From Bacteroidales bacterium (lineage in GTDB: Bacteria; Bacteroidota; Bacteroidia; Bacteroidales; P3): a stretch of DNA of 35,442 nucleotides. The translations under genes and the position numbers were made by a program. The first letter of the stretch is position 1, and each line of letters starts with the position of its first letter. Below are positions 6,942-14,469 of this stretch, in pieces. The stretch lies in the NCBI GenBank assembly GCA_031262295.1, contig JAISIA010000053.1, positions 1 to 35,442 on the forward strand, in the 5' to 3' direction. Under the pieces are notes generated by a model. The model saw only the letters and a list, made by a program, of their open reading frames with translations. It did not search any database and was not told where the DNA came from.

Positions 6942-9110
6942 CTATTCCAATATTGTCATTTCATTAATCAAATTGGAAGCACCTGCAAATTTATCAATAA
7001 TGAACAAACAATAACGAATATCCAACGAAATATTCCTACATTGAGACTTATCATAATCAATGTCACTCATTGTTCCCTCCCAATTTCTATCAAAGTTAAT
7101 ACCTATTAAATTGCCATTGGCATCCAAAACAGGAGAACCCGAGTTTCCACTTGTTGTATGATTGGAAGCAATAAAGGCAATTGGTAGTTCGCCTTTTTCA
7201 TTTTTGTATCTTCCATAGTCTTTCCTTTTATACAGGTCCTTTAATTTTTTTTCCACAACATAGTCATAAATCTCTGGATTTTCTTTTTCCATTATTCCTT
7301 CAATGGTAGTATGGGTAAGATACTTTACTGCGTCTTTTGGATAGTAGGGTTCAATCTTTCCGTATGCAACTCTAAGAGTTAAGTTAGCATCAGGGTAGAA
7401 TTGTTTTGAAGACTCCTTTTCCATAATTCCTCTAACATATATCCTATAAAGACTATCCAAGTTTTCCTCTATTTGTCCTAATGCTGGCAATTGTTTAATT
7501 TCAATATTCTCCCACAACAAGGCAAAAAGTTCAATTGCGGGATCCTTTTTAATTTTCTTTACATTGAATTTCTTTAAATACTTATTTGTTTTCTTTTCAT
7601 TAGACAAAAAAGAGGTTTCATAAACTTTTTCAAAGTATTTTTCTGGATTCTTTCCAATTTCTTCACTATTTCCAAAAACTGAACTTTGGATATTTTCTTT
7701 TGAATAATCATTATAGAACGTTGTCATTAGATCAACGAAAATTGCCTTATCAACTTCTTTGTGATTAGTGTAGTCGTTGGAAAAATAGTTCTGCATTCTA
7801 CTTAGAAGTTTTTCTGAAAAAAGATCAATTTCTTCTTTATCCGAAATTTTTCCCTTTTCAATCCTATCCAACAAACCATAGATATTGCGAGCATTTTTCA
7901 TTAAATCCGATGCAAGAACTGCCTCTCTTAGATATAAAACATCCATATTTAATTTTTTGCGTAAGGAATATTCTTTCTCAAAACTACTAATTAGTCCTCC
8001 GTAATTCTCTTTTCTTTCTTCTATAACTTGGCACCAAGAATTAAAATTGTTTTCAAAATCCTTTTTCTTTTCAATTGTATTTAATCTTTTCAAGCCCCTA
8101 ACTTCTCCTATCCACTTTTTCCATCCATTGGCAATAGATGCAATTGTGTTGGCATAGCGTAATCTTTGAGCGGGTCCTTGTTTTATAGCCTTATTGTAAA
8201 TATCCAATCGTTTTTCTCTAAGTTTTATCCTTGTTGGATCATCAAAATTTTGAACATCATCCACTGCAAAAGAAGTTAGAAACTGGGTTGTAGAACCCGG
8301 ATACCCAAAAACAAAGGTAAAATCTCCTTCCTTTGCACCACTAAGATTTATTTTCAAGAACTTTTTTGGAGCGAAAGGAATATTATCTTTTGAATATTTT
8401 GCAGGCTTATTATCTTTTGAGGCATAAACTCTAAACATTGAGAAATCTCCCGTGTGACGAGGCCACATCCAATTGTCGGTATCTCCTCCAAACTTACCAA
8501 TATTTGAAGGTGGAGCACCAACTAAACGAACGTCAGTGAAGACTTCATTAACGTAGAGAAAGTATTGGTTTCCGTAATAAAAGGGAGCAATCTCTGCCTT
8601 ATAATGATTATCCTTTGTAGCCTCTGAAATAACTTCCTTAGAGTTTTTTTCTATAATTTCATTCCTTTCTTTCTCTGTCATACTATTAGTAACTCCTTTT
8701 AAAACTTTTCCAGTTACATCCTCCATATAAACTAATAGAGTTATACTAAGACCATCGCAAGGAAGTTCTTCCTGTTTATTTAAAGCCCAAAATCCATTTG
8801 TTAAATAATCTCTTTCAACGCTACTATGGCGAACAATATATCCATATCCACAATGATGATTTGTTAAAAGCAATCCTTCATTTGAAACAAATTCTCCTGT
8901 ACATCCTCCTGCGAAAAGCATAACTGCGTCTTTCAAAGAGGCATTATTCACATCGTAAATGTCCTTTGCCGAAATCTTCATGCCGTTTTTTTGCATATCA
9001 GCCTCTTGTTTTCCAAGCAAAAGAGGAAGCCACATTCCCTCATCTGCAAAAGATATGAAAGGAGTTAGTAATATGGCTATCAAACTTAAAGTAAATGATT
9101 TTTTTAACAT
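6942..9110 (-). CDS. S46 family dipeptidyl-peptidase, DPP11 type (Asp/Glu-specific)
   Basis: S46 peptidases are periplasmic serine exopeptidases, found mainly in Bacteroidota, that release N-terminal dipeptides. I start at the ATG at 9108-9110, giving 722 residues and a clean signal peptide (MLKKSFTLSLIAILL, cleaved near SFA-DEG). The frame extends 20 codons further up, but that would place the start beyond the promoter at 9147-9154. Catalytic His is in TNHHCGYG (H85) and catalytic Ser is in SGNSGSP (S657). In Porphyromonas gingivalis the residue 18 positions after the Ser separates DPP11 (Arg) from DPP7 (Gly). Here it is Arg (R675, in NFDRNWEG), which points to cleavage after acidic P1 residues. 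It heads a minus-strand run with pheT. Confidence 0.93.
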   Translation of the reverse strand: MLKKSFTLSLIAILLTPFISFADEGMWLPLLLGKQEADMQKNGMKISAKDIYDVNNASLKDAVMLFAGGCTGEFVSNEGLLLTNHHCGYGYIVRHSSVERDYLTNGFWALNKQEELPCDGLSITLLVYMEDVTGKVLKGVTNSMTEKERNEIIEKNSKEVISEATKDNHYKAEIAPFYYGNQYFLYVNEVFTDVRLVGAPPSNIGKFGGDTDNWMWPRHTGDFSMFRVYASKDNKPAKYSKDNIPFAPKKFLKINLSGAKEGDFTFVFGYPGSTTQFLTSFAVDDVQNFDDPTRIKLREKRLDIYNKAIKQGPAQRLRYANTIASIANGWKKWIGEVRGLKRLNTIEKKKDFENNFNSWCQVIEERKENYGGLISSFEKEYSLRKKLNMDVLYLREAVLASDLMKNARNIYGLLDRIEKGKISDKEEIDLFSEKLLSRMQNYFSNDYTNHKEVDKAIFVDLMTTFYNDYSKENIQSSVFGNSEEIGKNPEKYFEKVYETSFLSNEKKTNKYLKKFNVKKIKKDPAIELFALLWENIEIKQLPALGQIEENLDSLYRIYVRGIMEKESSKQFYPDANLTLRVAYGKIEPYYPKDAVKYLTHTTIEGIMEKENPEIYDYVVEKKLKDLYKRKDYGRYKNEKGELPIAFIASNHTTSGNSGSPVLDANGNLIGINFDRNWEGTMSDIDYDKSQCRNISLDIRYCLFIIDKFAGASNLINEMTILE

Positions 9111-9146
9111 AGCTTTATTATATAAAAAATGAATATTTTCAGTTTG

Positions 9147-9154
9147 CAAATATA
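9147..9154 (-). promoter_or_regulatory. Promoter of the DPP11 gene, -7 element
   Basis: On the minus strand TATATTTG fits TAnnTTTG and lies about 36 bases before the chosen start codon. A -33 TTTG is not at the expected distance. It supports the internal ATG as the true start. Confidence 0.5.
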
Positions 9155-9260
9155 GAACATTTTTTGGCAAAATATTAATTGCTTGCTATTTGGTTTTACT
9201 TATTATAAAATGAGGGTTAATTTTTTTGAAAATAAAAAAAGGATATTGGAATATATTTTC

Positions 9261-9268
9261 TAAATTTG
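9261..9268 (+). promoter_or_regulatory. atpB promoter, -7 element
   Basis: TAAATTTG fits TAnnTTTG and ends 23 bases before the ATG at 9292. The -33 element is unclear. It lies inside the longer open frame and so argues for the downstream start. Confidence 0.5.
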
Positions 9269-9291
9269 CCCTTCTAAAAGGTAGGATTTTT

Positions 9292-10383
9292 ATGAAAAAC
9301 ATACTTATATTAATAACATTACTCTTAGGTTTCTGCACAGAAAGCCTTGCTTTGGATGAACAAAAAAAGGAATTTAATCCCGGGGATATGATATTTGAAC
9401 ATATACAAGATGATCATTCTTGGCATATTCTAACATATCACGATACAGAAGTTTCAATTCCTCTTCCTGTAATATTGTTTCATAACAATACTCTTTCAAT
9501 ATTTCTTTCCAATAAGTTTAATCATGGACATTCTTCCTACAAAGGCTATAAGTTAGGCTCAAAAAAAGATGGGGAGAAGTTGGAAGGAAAGATAATTTGT
9601 GTTGATTCAAACGGAGTTTTTACGGGAGAAAAACCCTTAGACTTCTCAATAACTAAGAATGTCCTTCAAATGTTCATAGTAGCATTTATTATGATATTTG
9701 TAGTCTTTAAGGCAAAGAATATTGCTAAAAAACGACAAGGACAAAGTCCAAAAGGTACTCAAACCATAGTTGAATTTGTAGTCCTATTTATAAGAGATGA
9801 TATTGCTCTTCCTTCAATAGGCATTAAAAGATATAAGAAATTTATGCCTTTTTTACTAACAGTATTTTGTTTTATTTTCCTTTCAAACATTATGGGTTTA
9901 GTTCCCATATTTCCGGGAGGAGCAAATCTAACAGGAAATATTGCTGTCACCCTTGTGCTTGCTCTATTTACTTTTTGCATTACCAACTTTTCTGCAAACA
10001 AGGCTTACTTTAAACATATTGTTAATATGCCTGGAGTTCCTTGGTGGCTGAAATTCCCAATTCCAATTATGCCAATAGTGGAAACTCTTAGCGTTTTCAC
10101 CAAACCATTCGCCTTAACAATACGTCTTTTTGCAAATATTACAGCAGGACATATAATAATTCTTGGCTTCCTTTCAATAATATTCATATTTGGTTCACAA
10201 AGTGTAACAATAGGTTATGGAATATCCTTCCTTCCTGTATTGTTTTCCGTATTTATGAGCCTATTGGAAATACTTGTAGCCTTCATTCAGGCTTATGTTT
10301 TCACTCTTCTTTCTGCCATATATATAGGAATGGCTTATGAAGAACATCCACATGTTGAGTCTTCTCAAATACCTAATAAATAA
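9292..10383 (+). CDS. atpB: F0F1 ATP synthase subunit a
   Basis: Subunit a forms the proton half-channels of F0 next to the c-ring in the inner membrane. I use the ATG at 9292 (363 residues), which begins with a signal-like stretch (MKNILILITLLLGF, cleaved near SLA); the 22 extra upstream codons overlap the promoter. Bacteroidota subunit a usually has such a long N-terminal extramembrane region, here about residues 20-120 with His/Asp-rich patterns. The essential arginine is in LTIRLFANITAGH (R278), and the last helices carry LEILVAFIQAYVFTLLSAIYIG. The other F0F1 genes are not next to it: DPP11 is divergent upstream and a dehydrogenase is convergent downstream. In many relatives atpB is followed directly by atpE. 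Confidence 0.96.
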   Translation: MKNILILITLLLGFCTESLALDEQKKEFNPGDMIFEHIQDDHSWHILTYHDTEVSIPLPVILFHNNTLSIFLSNKFNHGHSSYKGYKLGSKKDGEKLEGKIICVDSNGVFTGEKPLDFSITKNVLQMFIVAFIMIFVVFKAKNIAKKRQGQSPKGTQTIVEFVVLFIRDDIALPSIGIKRYKKFMPFLLTVFCFIFLSNIMGLVPIFPGGANLTGNIAVTLVLALFTFCITNFSANKAYFKHIVNMPGVPWWLKFPIPIMPIVETLSVFTKPFALTIRLFANITAGHIIILGFLSIIFIFGSQSVTIGYGISFLPVLFSVFMSLLEILVAFIQAYVFTLLSAIYIGMAYEEHPHVESSQIPNK

Positions 10384-10404
10384 TTTTTCTTTTTTCTTAA
10401 AAAT

Positions 10405-10446
10405 AAATTAAAGATTTAGAAAATTAAAACAGCGTTTTATTTTATG
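10405..10446. repeat. Degenerate two-unit 21-bp repeat
   Basis: AAAACAGCGTTTTATTTTA at 10426-10444 matches one unit type of the 21-bp arrays. Exactly 21 bases upstream, TAAAGATTT (10409-10417) resembles the CGAAGATTT core. It lies in the gap between atpB and the convergent dehydrogenase gene and may be a remnant of a larger array. Confidence 0.5.
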
Positions 10447-10466
10447 GAATTAAAAACCATCAAGAT

Positions 10467-10499
10467 TTCCGTTAGGACAATTAAAAAGCCGCTTGGCGG
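10467..10499 (-). terminator. TCCTAACGGAA hairpin element, copy a; terminator of the minus-strand operon
   Basis: Read on the minus strand: stem CCGC, loop CAA, stem GCGG, then CTTTTTAATTG, then TCCTAACGGAA. The hairpin plus T-run lies just after the stop codon of the dehydrogenase gene, so it can act as its intrinsic terminator. The same layout with a different stem recurs at 14938-14970 and 27618-27650. Confidence 0.7.
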
Positions 10500-10507
10500 A
10501 CGGTTGC

Positions 10508-11440
10508 CTACAATAGGCAGTTGATGATTTTTTTTGATAGAATATCAGCCAATTTATAATAGGATTGTTTTGTTAAACCTGCAATATGTGGGGAAAAGAC
10601 TACATTTTCCATTTGAAAAATCTCTTTTATTTCTTGTGGAATATCATTTTGTAGGTATGAAGTAAAGTCTTCGTATTCCAAAACATCTAAGCAGGCACCC
10701 AAAACTTTTTTTTCTTTTAGTTTTAATAATAGATCGGAGGTTTTAAGTACCTTTCCTCTTGAAGTATTTATTAGGTATATGGGTTTTGAAAAGGAAGATA
10801 GAAAATTATAATCAACCATAAAATGGGTTTCTTCTGTAAGTGGGGTATGCAAAGAAAGAATATCTGTTTCCTTAAAGAGGGTTTCTAAGGATACTTCTTT
10901 AACATAGTTGTCGGAAAATCCAGATTTATACTTATCATAAGCTATAACATTGGCAGAAAATCCCGAAAGTTTTCTTGCAAAACTTCCTCCCATATTACCA
11001 TAACCTATAATTCCTATGGTTTTTCCTTCAATCTCTTCTCCCCTTAAAGACTCCCTTTGCCAAAGATATTGTCTAACTTGATGGTCTGCAATATTCAATT
11101 TATTGAATAGCATTAGTAGCATTCCCAAGGCATGTTCTCCAACAGCATTACGATTTCCTTCGGGTGAGCAAAGACATTTTATTCCTTTTTTTTCTGCATA
11201 TTCAGTATCTATTGCATCCATTCCTGCTCCTTGACGAGCAATACATTTTAAGTTTTTAGCCCTATCAATAATTTCTTTATCTATTAGTATCTTGCTACGA
11301 ATAACTATGCAGTTGTAATTTTCAATTTCTCTTAACAGATCTTCCCTATTGTAGGATATTCTTTCATCAACTTCAATCCCTTGAGCAATTAAATTATCAA
11401 TTAATACTCTATGAGTTTTGTCTATAATAAGTGCTTTCAT
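10508..11440 (-). CDS. D-isomer-specific 2-hydroxyacid dehydrogenase (phosphoglycerate dehydrogenase-like)
   Basis: An NAD-dependent oxidoreductase of 310 residues. The Rossmann nucleotide-binding motif is IGIIGYGNMGGS (GxGxxG at 146-151). The catalytic triad of the family is visible as Arg228 (NTSRGKV), Glu255 (DVLEYED) and His285 (SPHIAGLT). It resembles D-3-phosphoglycerate dehydrogenase of the short type without an ACT domain, the first step of serine synthesis. The substrate cannot be fixed from sequence, and other 2-hydroxyacids are possible. Its ATG overlaps the stop codon of the GH25 gene by 4 bases (ATGA). An inverted repeat, TGCCTA-caa-TAGGCA (10505-10519), spans its stop codon. Confidence 0.88.
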   Translation of the reverse strand: MKALIIDKTHRVLIDNLIAQGIEVDERISYNREDLLREIENYNCIVIRSKILIDKEIIDRAKNLKCIARQGAGMDAIDTEYAEKKGIKCLCSPEGNRNAVGEHALGMLLMLFNKLNIADHQVRQYLWQRESLRGEEIEGKTIGIIGYGNMGGSFARKLSGFSANVIAYDKYKSGFSDNYVKEVSLETLFKETDILSLHTPLTEETHFMVDYNFLSSFSKPIYLINTSRGKVLKTSDLLLKLKEKKVLGACLDVLEYEDFTSYLQNDIPQEIKEIFQMENVVFSPHIAGLTKQSYYKLADILSKKIINCLL

Positions 11441-12216
11441 CGTTTTTGTTTTCTAAAATCATCAATATATTTTAAAAATGTGTCCCTATCGGAATAAAAT
11501 AGGTTTAGATCAACCTTATGATCAATTCCTTTTATGCTTCCGCTATGGGAATATTGCCAAAAGGTCCATAAATTATTAGAAGGTTTATCATATAAGCGTG
11601 AAAGCCAAAGAGGATAATTGTCAAAACTTCCCTTAATATACTTTTTATAACCATCTTCATTAGTATATATTATTGGCTTTACACTATAATTTTCTTCAAT
11701 TTCTTCAATAAATTCTCTAAGGTCTTTTTGTATTTGGCTAACAGAAGAAAAAGAAAAGTAGTTTCCACTTTTTTCAACATCAACAACAGGAGGCATATCT
11801 AAATGTTCTATCGCGACAGTATTTATAAAATTTATTGCCTGCTCCTTTCCTGATTTTCCAAAACGGAAAAAATGATATGCACTAACAAATATTCCTTCTT
11901 CCTTTGATTGAATGTAGTTTTCCTTATATTTCTTATCAATAAAGTCTATTCCTTCTGTTGCTTTAATAAAACAAAATTCAACACCACTATTTTTAACATC
12001 CTTCCATGAAATATCTTTTTGATGAGATGAGACATCTATACCTAAGACATAGTTTTCTTCATTAGGTATAACAATATTAAAATTGTTATCACTGCTTCTA
12101 TAATCCAAATATCTTATTGCAAGTCTTAATGAGGCAATTATTGCAATTGAAGAAATAATTACAATAATTGCAATATAAATTTTCTTTCTCCTTTTCTTAA
12201 TTTTTCTTGTTCCCAC
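11437..12216 (-). CDS. GH25 family muramidase (lysozyme), membrane-anchored
   Basis: GH25 enzymes cleave the beta-1,4 bond between N-acetylmuramate and N-acetylglucosamine in peptidoglycan. The 259-residue protein starts with a basic stretch and one hydrophobic segment (about 13-35) and no cleavage site, so it is probably anchored in the inner membrane facing the periplasm. The GH25 domain covers about 56-255: the first active-site Asp is in LGIDVSSHQ (D61) and the catalytic DxE is in PPVVDVEKS (D146, E148). AYHFFRFG and LWTFWQYS are also typical. It lies one base after the DUF3298-like lipoprotein gene and overlaps the dehydrogenase by 4 bases, so the three form an operon. Confidence 0.92.
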   Translation of the reverse strand: MGTRKIKKRRKKIYIAIIVIISSIAIIASLRLAIRYLDYRSSDNNFNIVIPNEENYVLGIDVSSHQKDISWKDVKNSGVEFCFIKATEGIDFIDKKYKENYIQSKEEGIFVSAYHFFRFGKSGKEQAINFINTVAIEHLDMPPVVDVEKSGNYFSFSSVSQIQKDLREFIEEIEENYSVKPIIYTNEDGYKKYIKGSFDNYPLWLSRLYDKPSNNLWTFWQYSHSGSIKGIDHKVDLNLFYSDRDTFLKYIDDFRKQKR

Positions 12217-12217
12217 C

Positions 12218-12937
12218 TTAACTTCTTGGCTTTATAAAGTAGTTTTTATCCACGAAGTATTCCCTCAACACATCAATAGATTGTTTAAATTGCTTTTGAA
12301 TAAATGAGTTTGTAATCTTGTTTTGAACAACATTAAAGGCAATAGAATCATCTTCTATATTAAAATCTGTTGCTTTAAGTTCTTTCAAAGAAGATATATT
12401 CATTTTTTTGTCAAACTTTTTAATAAATGAATCAAAGTTATTGCTATCCAAAGCAAATATATCATCAAAAGAAAGTATGGTATCCTTTGAATAATTATAT
12501 AAGAAGGTTATATAAGTTTTTATTGTGTCTTTCTCGTTCTTGCATTCTGTCTTTTTTATTAAGCAACTATATATATTACTATCGCAAATTGAGAAATAGG
12601 CTGGACGAATTTCTATGAATTTCTTCTCCTTATTTATGCTATCTTCTTTAAACCCATCCATAAATTTCTGCATTTGAGAACCAATAAATTTAACCAAAGG
12701 TTCAATATTAATCCTACTATCCTTTACCTTATTTATTGGAAAGAGTATGGCTCCATAAATATTATTTATAGTATCCTTTATATGATAGCCACTAATGCCA
12801 TATATGTTTGGAATATGATACACTTCTTTTATTTCATACCTTGTTATATTTCCTTTCTTTTCTTCTTTATTACAGGAAGAAAATGAAAAAATTAGAATAA
12901 GGGATAAAAGAAAAAGGATAAATGGTTTATTATTCAT
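12218..12937 (-). CDS. Lipoprotein with DUF3298/RsiV-like domain
   Basis: A 239-residue lipoprotein: hydrophobic signal and lipobox FSFSSC with the lipidated Cys at residue 22. The C-terminal half fits the DUF3298/RsiV-like pattern, with TYITFLYNY followed by the typical LSFDDIF (around residue 160) and a final helix. RsiV-type domains bind lysozyme in Bacillus. The next gene in this operon encodes a GH25 lysozyme-type enzyme, so a binding or inhibitor relationship is conceivable but unproven here. It is the first gene of the operon that also holds the GH25 and dehydrogenase genes. The leader contains a 10-bp inverted repeat. Confidence 0.75.
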   Translation of the reverse strand: MNNKPFILFLLSLILIFSFSSCNKEEKKGNITRYEIKEVYHIPNIYGISGYHIKDTINNIYGAILFPINKVKDSRINIEPLVKFIGSQMQKFMDGFKEDSINKEKKFIEIRPAYFSICDSNIYSCLIKKTECKNEKDTIKTYITFLYNYSKDTILSFDDIFALDSNNFDSFIKKFDKKMNISSLKELKATDFNIEDDSIAFNVVQNKITNSFIQKQFKQSIDVLREYFVDKNYFIKPRS

Positions 12938-12968
12938 AAAAAATTAAATTATTATTTTATTTATTTTA

Positions 12969-12995
12969 AATATTTACTCAAAATAAGTAAATATT
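12969..12995. repeat. 10-bp inverted repeat in the leader of the DUF3298/GH25 operon
   Basis: AATATTTACT (12969-12978) and AGTAAATATT (12986-12995) are perfect reverse complements around a 7-base spacer. They lie between the start codon at 12937 and the -7 elements at 13016-13031. They could be an operator or an mRNA hairpin. Confidence 0.55.
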
Positions 12996-13015
12996 CACTC
13001 ATTTTTTTCGTTTTG

Positions 13016-13031
13016 CAAATTTACAAATATA
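13016..13031 (-). promoter_or_regulatory. Candidate promoter of the DUF3298/GH25/dehydrogenase operon
   Basis: Two adjacent minus-strand -7 matches, TATATTTG (13031-13024) and TAAATTTG (13023-13016), lie about 80 bases upstream of the first gene. No clear -33 TTTG is present, so the exact start is uncertain. Confidence 0.45.
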
Positions 13032-13121
13032 ATTTCTTTGTAAATGTTTTTCTTTTTTTTATTATTCTATTTATGGAACTTTGTATTTATGTATAGAAAA
13101 CAAAAAAGGGTTTATACAAAT

Positions 13122-13158
13122 AAAAAAAATAGGCATATAAAAACTTATATGCCCTATT
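13122..13158 (-). terminator. Terminator of the LruC-like lipoprotein gene
   Basis: On the minus strand AATAGGGCATATAAG, a short loop and TTATATGCCTATT form a stem with one bulge, followed by eight T. It lies just past the stop codon at 13185. Confidence 0.8.
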
Positions 13159-13184
13159 GTGTATATATGTTTTGTTTATTTTAA

Positions 13185-14153
13185 TTAAAATAAGTTTTGT
13201 GGATTATTTTTAAATAGTCCAGAGGAATGAATAGTATGGAAACAATTATTTATATTTGTCACTCCTCCAAGAGAGGATGTATTTCCCAATATCCAATCAT
13301 TAAATCCTGAATAACAAGTATTGATATTTTTCTTTTCTAATGGATACATAAAGGCATTCTTTGTTGCAATTCCCAAAGGATAACCATAAACTCCTACAAT
13401 TTGCAAAGAAGATGCAGGAAGGGAAGAAGTGTTTAGTGCAACATAAAGTTTTTCTCCTGCCTCATTAATTATAAAGGGATGAACCTGCCATTGCTGATTT
13501 TTTTCTACACCTGTCTTTTCCCAAGTTATCTTTCTAATGTGATTCCTATCGCATGTTAGATATACATACAAAGGATCAGCAGTATTAACAAATAGTCCTA
13601 TATCATCAACACTTGCAATAAACATATCCTTTCTTACACTATCGGAAATAATTGTATCTCTCATATCGGGTAAAGTTAAACCAAAGCGAAGGTTTTGCCC
13701 AGAGCCAAAAGCTATTGGTTGAATATAATAATCTATTGTTACATTATAGGAATTACCAACCTTTTTTTCCTTTTTTTCAGCAGATATATAACAAACAAAA
13801 TCGTTGTAATCATTATCTCCATACCTTATATCTTCAAAGCAAGCTGTAAATCTATGCCAATCATAACCGCCATAGACCACATCTTTTGCTTGTGGAATAT
13901 AGGTTATTGTTTCAATCTCCCCCTTACCTATAAGATAGGTCATCTCAATATTAGTAAGGCAAATAGTATCTTCTTCTATTGTAATAAGGGTTTGGTATCC
14001 CTCTTTTATAGGAGCTATTTTTGTTTGAAAGGGTTCTAAATTCTCAAGTTTTAATTCTCTATCTCCTCTTTTATTACTTAAACATGAAGTAAGAAGGAAT
14101 GCAATTGATAGAAATAGGATAGAGTTTTTTATTAAAGAAAAATTGATATTCAT
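13185..14153 (-). CDS. LruC/DUF4842-like domain lipoprotein
   Basis: A 322-residue protein with a lipoprotein signal (FLLTSC, Cys24). The central region has the hallmark of LruC/DUF4842-type domains, a FED followed by an Asp/Asn-rich YND stretch (FEDIRYGDNDYNDFV, around residues 105-119), and the C-terminal part is compatible with the same family (GYPLGIATKNAFMYPLEKKN followed by GFNDWILG). The acidic motif may bind calcium. Proteins of this type occur as surface lipoproteins in Bacteroidota and some other Gram-negatives; their function is not established. It is monocistronic, with its own promoter (14198-14230) and terminator (13122-13158). Confidence 0.8.
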   Translation of the reverse strand: MNINFSLIKNSILFLSIAFLLTSCLSNKRGDRELKLENLEPFQTKIAPIKEGYQTLITIEEDTICLTNIEMTYLIGKGEIETITYIPQAKDVVYGGYDWHRFTACFEDIRYGDNDYNDFVCYISAEKKEKKVGNSYNVTIDYYIQPIAFGSGQNLRFGLTLPDMRDTIISDSVRKDMFIASVDDIGLFVNTADPLYVYLTCDRNHIRKITWEKTGVEKNQQWQVHPFIINEAGEKLYVALNTSSLPASSLQIVGVYGYPLGIATKNAFMYPLEKKNINTCYSGFNDWILGNTSSLGGVTNINNCFHTIHSSGLFKNNPQNLF

Positions 14154-14197
14154 ATTTGTTTTTTATTAAATATAACTTAATTACTTAATTTATTTTG

Positions 14198-14230
14198 CAA
14201 AAATAATAAAATTTTAAAAAAAATAACAAA
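14198..14230 (-). promoter_or_regulatory. Promoter of the LruC-like lipoprotein gene
   Basis: On the minus strand TTTG (14230-14227), a 21-base spacer and TATTTTTG (14205-14198) fit the consensus. The -33 element lies inside the terminator hairpin of the upstream predicted RNA, so the two units are packed back to front. Confidence 0.6.
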
Positions 14231-14433
14231 GAGGCTATTGTGAAATAATAAAGCCCCTTTGTTAATTATTGTTTATGAAAAGTTTCTGTTTGTTGTGGAA
14301 TCTTAGGGTTGAAAAAATATTTTCAATTTATTTCAACCCCGAAATACCATTTTTTACTTAGGCTTACATTTTGTTTTTTTCTTATCAAACAGATATTTTG
14401 TTAATTTATGTGATAACAAATATCCTTTATTTG
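14212..14433 (-). ncRNA. Predicted small RNA of about 220 nt
   Basis: A consensus promoter at 14439-14469 and an intrinsic terminator at 14216-14263 enclose about 220 bases on the minus strand without a sensible reading frame. The transcript could fold into at least three hairpins: 14392-14402 with 14415-14424 (GATATTTGTT-type stem with one bulge), 14306-14314 with 14331-14339 (a 9-bp stem, GGGTTGAAA/TTTCAACCC on the plus strand), and the terminator (AACAAAG/CTTTGTT and GGCT/AGCC with one mismatch, then eight T). The length suits a 6S-type or other structured RNA, but I cannot assign a family. Ends are inferred from the promoter and terminator. Confidence 0.55.
14216..14263 (-). terminator. 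Terminator of the predicted small RNA
   Basis: The arms at 14225-14236 and 14252-14263 pair with a single A-C mismatch. On the minus strand the stem is followed by a T-run (14223-14216). No protein gene ends here on this strand, which points to a non-coding transcript. Confidence 0.7.
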
Positions 14434-14438
14434 AGCTG

Positions 14439-14469
14439 CAAAATTAACAATTTTTTATTAAACAGCAAA
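14439..14469 (-). promoter_or_regulatory. Promoter of the predicted small RNA
   Basis: On the minus strand TTTG (14469-14466), exactly 19 bases of spacer, and TAATTTTG (14446-14439). It is one of the best consensus matches in the window, yet no protein gene follows it directly. Confidence 0.65.

Noticed and set aside
9108..9170. Longer start for the DPP11 peptidase (20 extra residues)
   Set aside because: The upstream ATG lies before the -7 element at 9147-9154 and would bury the signal peptide inside the protein.
9226..9291. Longer start for atpB (22 extra residues)
   Set aside because: It overlaps the -7 element at 9261-9268, and the signal-like N-terminus begins at the ATG at 9292.
13695..14039. 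Open frame of 114 codons opposite the LruC-like gene
   Set aside because: It is antisense to a well-supported lipoprotein gene and shows only hydrophobic low-complexity sequence; treated as a shadow frame.
14212..14433. Firm assignment of candidate RNA 1 as 6S RNA
   Set aside because: The size and stand-alone unit would suit 6S RNA, but I cannot verify the characteristic open central bubble or a family match by eye.
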